A stretch of 64,000 nt of DNA from Clostridium sardiniense. GTDB taxonomy: Bacteria; Bacillota; Clostridia; Clostridiales; Clostridiaceae. A program made the position numbers and the translations under genes. Numbering within the stretch: position 1 is the stretch's first letter; the number at the start of each line of letters is the position of its first letter. This document shows, piece after piece, positions 63,615-64,000 of the stretch. The stretch is taken from positions 124,001-188,000 of the forward strand of contig NZ_JAFBDA010000002.1 in the NCBI RefSeq assembly GCF_016907995.1. Reading direction: 5' to 3'. Under the pieces are notes generated by a model that was not told the DNA's origin, made no database searches, and saw nothing but the letters and a program-made list of their open reading frames with translations.

Positions 63615-63645
63615 AATAAGCCGTGCTAATTAGCACGGCTTAATA
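63615..63645. terminator. Bidirectional terminator between convergent genes
   Basis: TAAGCCGTGCTA (63617-63628) pairs exactly with TAGCACGGCTTA (63631-63642) around AT, between the HAD gene and ppaC. Confidence 0.85.
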
Positions 63646-63647
63646 TT

Positions 63648-64000
63648 TTACTTACTCATAACTGAATGTGTAAGTGGTGGTATAACTTGTTTCTTTCTTG
63701 AAAGAACTCCTGGTAAGAATGCCGTTGAATCTTCAAGTTGAATTCCAAATGCTTTTTCAACTATTTCAGGTTTCTTTCCAGCTACAAGTATTTGTGAACC
63801 TTCGTTTAATATGTCAGTTAATAATAACATAACCATATCAAAGTTAGCTTCTTCAGCTTTTTTATTCATATATTGTAACATTTCATCTTTTAAAGGCATA
63901 AATCCTTCAATATCCATTGTATTAACTTGAGCAACACCTATTTTAATATCACCCATAGTAAATGGTTTGAAATCTTGATTGAATATTTGTTCAACTGTTT
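63648..64000 (-). CDS. ppaC: Manganese-dependent inorganic pyrophosphatase, 3' end only
   Basis: The frame is open to the window edge; only the C-terminal 116 or so residues (DHHA2 domain) are visible, and the N-terminal DHH domain lies outside. Recognisable sequence includes FKPFTMGDIKIGVAQVNTMDIEGF and the C-terminal FLPGVLSRKKQVIPPLTHSVM, in which the SRKKQ segment binds pyrophosphate. The enzyme hydrolyses PPi to Pi and is common in clostridia. Confidence 0.88.
   Translation of the reverse strand, partial: TVEQIFNQDFKPFTMGDIKIGVAQVNTMDIEGFMPLKDEMLQYMNKKAEEANFDMVMLLLTDILNEGSQILVAGKKPEIVEKAFGIQLEDSTAFLPGVLSRKKQVIPPLTHSVMSK

Overview
The window is a 64-kb, gap-free stretch of a low-GC Gram-positive anaerobe, almost certainly Clostridium sensu stricto. 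The base composition is very AT-rich and the codons end in A or T. Shine-Dalgarno sites are strong AGGAGG type, TTG and GTG starts occur, and many genes end at a hairpin plus T-tract. The gene content is clostridial: pyruvate:ferredoxin oxidoreductase, butanol dehydrogenase, oligoendopeptidase F, NAD(P) glutamate dehydrogenase, B12-dependent glycerol dehydratase, and an anaerobic CbiK cobalt chelatase. I could not fix the species. I saw no rRNA, tRNA, CRISPR array, insertion sequence, prophage or broken gene; this looks like ordinary chromosome.

Layout. 1-2 kb: the end of a tetrapyrrole/cobalamin operon (hemL truncated by the window edge, then cbiK). 2-12 kb: mostly single genes, including a small basic protein, an orphan PotD-like lipoprotein, a TtcA-like tRNA thiolase, a HAD phosphatase, a metallophosphoesterase next to a MATE exporter, a YdjC deacetylase with a DUF4250 protein, and a GGDEF-EAL protein. 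12-14.4 kb: a polysaccharide deacetylase and the uracil permease gene, whose leader carries two PyrR-binding elements. 14.5-22 kb: a SpaA-like protein, an ABC-F ATPase, a TetR regulator, a DUF4397 gene pair, a cysteine-desulfurase-like enzyme and a phosphofructokinase of PPi type. 22-25 kb: a metal-homeostasis block (MntP-like exporter, Fur-family regulator, znuCB with a 7-1-7 palindromic operator). 25-36 kb: PepF, rhomboid protease, UV endonuclease UvsE, GdhA, a membrane glycosyltransferase, an alcohol dehydrogenase and thiol peroxidase. 36-45.5 kb: mnmH, parE-parC, a DJ-1 protein, recJ and murG, closely packed and co-directional. 45.8-49.4 kb: the large nifJ gene. 49.6-60 kb: the glycerol regulon. 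60-64 kb: a DUF1292 protein with a His/Cys-rich head, a PHP phosphoesterase, an aminotransferase, a HAD phosphatase and the 3' end of ppaC.

The best-defined system is the glycerol-to-1,3-propanediol regulon. A cytoplasmic PocR-domain histidine kinase and an AraC-type response regulator precede dhaB-dhaC-dhaE (B12-dependent glycerol dehydratase), dhaF-dhaG (its reactivase), a cobalamin adenosyltransferase, an OrfY/HbpS-like protein, dhaT (1,3-propanediol dehydrogenase) and, past a terminator, glpF. It closely resembles the Klebsiella/Citrobacter dha reductive branch. The dehydratase subunits lack the N-terminal extensions used for encapsulation, and no microcompartment shell genes or oxidative-branch genes (dhaD, dhaK) are present. 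The hemL-cbiK end at the start of the window suggests the cell makes its own cobalamin.

The most interesting regulatory observations are: (1) tandem PyrR sites upstream of uraA, the first with a classical terminator/antiterminator, the second apparently arranged to hide the ribosome-binding site; (2) a perfect 7-1-7 palindrome over the znuCB promoter; (3) a cre-like site upstream of dhaB; (4) a 94-nt nested inverted repeat upstream of nifJ.
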